Source of the DNA: Corynebacterium uberis
GTDB lineage: Bacteria; Actinomycetota; Actinomycetes; Mycobacteriales; Mycobacteriaceae
Reading direction: 5' to 3'
Assembly: GCF_020616335.1 (NCBI RefSeq)
Contig: NZ_CP085051.1
Span: 1,922,001 to 1,986,000 of the forward strand
Length of the DNA: 64,000 bases
Shown here: positions 63,076 through 64,000 of the stretch, piece after piece
How positions within the stretch are numbered: position 1 is the stretch's first letter
Layout: each line of letters starts with the position of its first letter
Notes under the pieces: model-generated
The model's input: only the letters and a program-made list of their open reading frames with translations
Told to the model about the DNA's origin: nothing
Databases searched by the model: none
Position numbers and translations under genes: made by a program

Positions 63076-63508
63076 TGACTGCTCGATTCCATAGCAACTG
63101 CCCCAACTTTGTTGCGCCTACTCCGATAACCACCCCAGCAGCAACTGGCGCTAGAACAGCTGTCACGGGCGCGGTAGCCGGAATAAAGGCGGCAAGTGCC
63201 GCTGCGGCTCCTGCTCCTGCCAGTCCACCAGCAGTGTTGGTAACCACTGCCTCCGTGGGATCCATACCTTCTTGAATATCAAGATACGCACCCGCCGCAG
63301 CACCACCAGCACCCGTCGTCCTACCAGCCCACTTAGCTGTCTTGACGCCACTCTTCGACACCTCAGACACACCACGACCAGCCTGAGCCTCAGCATCCGC
63401 AGACGCACGCACAGCACCCCAACCCGCACCATCAACTGCACTGGTTATGCCTAACCGTGTTAGATAGCGGGAGTTTACGCCAGAGGCCTGCACGAGGTGA
63501 ACCTTCAT
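63065..63508 (-). CDS. Glycine-zipper toxin-tail-like protein (module A, intact)
   Basis: 147 residues. Short unique start (MKVHLVQASGVNSRYLTRLG), then a shared Ala/Gly-rich helical part (SAVDGAGWGAVRASADAEAQAGRG..YLDIQEGMDPTEAVVTNTAGG), then a long hydrophobic Gly/Ala stretch (about 95-135, AGAGAAAALAAF to VVIGVGATKLGQLLWNRAV). The GxxxG pattern is that of pore-forming tails such as LXG toxin TelE. It has no secretion domain, so it may be an orphan C-terminal cassette of a larger polymorphic toxin. Function inferred only. Confidence 0.65.
   Translation of the reverse strand: MKVHLVQASGVNSRYLTRLGITSAVDGAGWGAVRASADAEAQAGRGVSEVSKSGVKTAKWAGRTTGAGGAAAGAYLDIQEGMDPTEAVVTNTAGGLAGAGAAAALAAFIPATAPVTAVLAPVAAGVVIGVGATKLGQLLWNRAVNDD
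63223..63455. repeat. 233-bp direct repeat, copy B
   Basis: Partner of 61731-61963; homology ends sharply at 63455, where the two genes take different N-termini. Confidence 0.85.
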
Positions 63509-63582
63509 AAAATCGGTCTTTCAGTCAAAGGTTCTACCCCCGTGCAAAGCTGACGACTGTCTGGACCACACGATTTTCATAT

Positions 63583-63996
63583 TCATTCAAGAGTGTCACG
63601 CTCCGATGCTGCGCTCAAAGCTCTTTGATCCGGCGGCATGGACAATATTTTGTACGCGTGACCTAATAGCGCGGGTGGAATGAACATAGCATTGAGCATA
63701 AATGATTCCAGTCTGCGTTTTTTCCCCTTGAAAGAAAAATAAAAGTAATTTTCGTCATCGTAGTCACAATCTATATGGATTGTCCTAACGCCCCTAAAAG
63801 TCCCCATCTCAACTTTATCAATTGGGCCGCATTGCTTAAGCTTCCTTCCTCCCCTAATCTCCAGAACCCCTGGCCTAACCAGTATGTATACGGATCGAAA
63901 CTCTGGTAAGAAGATTAAACGGAAAATAAACGATACAACTGGAGGGAATAGTATTATCGATGCAATACGCATGCCAAGAAACAGTTCAGCCAACAC
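63583..63996 (-). CDS. Small membrane protein with PH-like domain (may extend past the window)
   Basis: 137 residues visible. A hydrophobic N-terminus (about 5-30, MRIASIILFPPVVSFIFRLIF) is followed by a small beta-rich domain (VYILVRPGVLEIRGGRKLKQCG, VEMGTFRGVRTIHIDC, YFYFSFKGKKRRLESFML) that recalls bacterial PH domains, then a helix LLGHAYKIL. Begins at a GTG at 63996, but the frame is open to the window edge. It resembles single-domain proteins found near polymorphic toxin loci; function unknown. Confidence 0.6.
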   Translation of the reverse strand: MLAELFLGMRIASIILFPPVVSFIFRLIFLPEFRSVYILVRPGVLEIRGGRKLKQCGPIDKVEMGTFRGVRTIHIDCDYDDENYFYFSFKGKKRRLESFMLNAMFIPPALLGHAYKILSMPPDQRALSAASERDTLE

Positions 63997-64000
63997 TTCA

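Overview
The window looks like chromosomal DNA of a high-GC actinobacterium, most probably Corynebacterium. The pointers are the tig / tRNA-Pro / tRNA-Gly start, a mycothiol-dependent nitroreductase-type protein beside pepN, ettA next to a small thioesterase and an SSB-like gene, an IclR-regulated hut cluster, McbR-like boxes (TAGAC-N6-GTCTA) and a DtxR-like iron operator. Species cannot be set from the sequence alone. All calls come from reading the translations and motifs by eye; no database search was run.

Layout. 0-11 kb is housekeeping: trigger factor (partial), two tRNAs, a membrane protein, an aldo-keto reductase, RpiB, small exported proteins, a DnaQ/BRCT protein, a DsbA-like nitroreductase, aminopeptidase N, and a GntR regulator broken by a one-base frameshift. 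11.4-20.0 kb is one tightly packed minus-strand run: dipeptide-type ABC importer (binding protein, two permeases, double ATPase), an AhpD/CMD-type protein, then phytoene synthase and phytoene desaturase. It diverges from a FAD/NAD(P)-binding protein at 20.2 kb, with a McbR-like box between them. 22.1-32.7 kb is histidine utilisation (hutI, hutU, hutH, hutG, IclR regulator). A family III CoA-transferase, an acyl-CoA dehydrogenase and a YjiH-type membrane protein sit between hutU and hutI; I propose they feed imidazolepropionate into the pathway as urocanate. metB follows, with its own McbR-like box, then a second YjiH paralogue and a MscS channel. 36.8-44.7 kb is conserved core: thioesterase, a two-gene permease pair, ettA, an SSB-like gene and a CtaG/CopD fusion.

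45-60.8 kb is an iron-siderophore island next to tRNA-Arg. It is edged by an IS3-family remnant plus a decayed enterochelin-esterase gene on the left, and by an oligoribonuclease fragment plus an ISL3-type transposase remnant on the right. Inside is a minus-strand operon: two permeases, ATPase, binding protein, a dimodular NRPS (C-A-T-C-A-T-TE) and an MFS exporter, with an intact Fes-like esterase divergent from it. The second A domain carries the textbook threonine code and the first an unusual acidic code, so the product may be a DHB-(basic residue)-Thr trilactone of the griseobactin kind. No DHB biosynthesis genes lie in the window.

60.8-64 kb looks richer in A+T and holds a tandemly duplicated two-gene module: a glycine-zipper protein, resembling the C-terminus of a pore-forming polymorphic toxin, overlapping a multi-TM protein that could be its immunity partner. 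One copy is frameshifted.

Across the whole window, 11 exact copies of a 13-mer, GCTTRTCGACGCC, occur in coding and non-coding DNA, on both strands and in different reading frames. This is far above chance and is not explained by the annotated genes.
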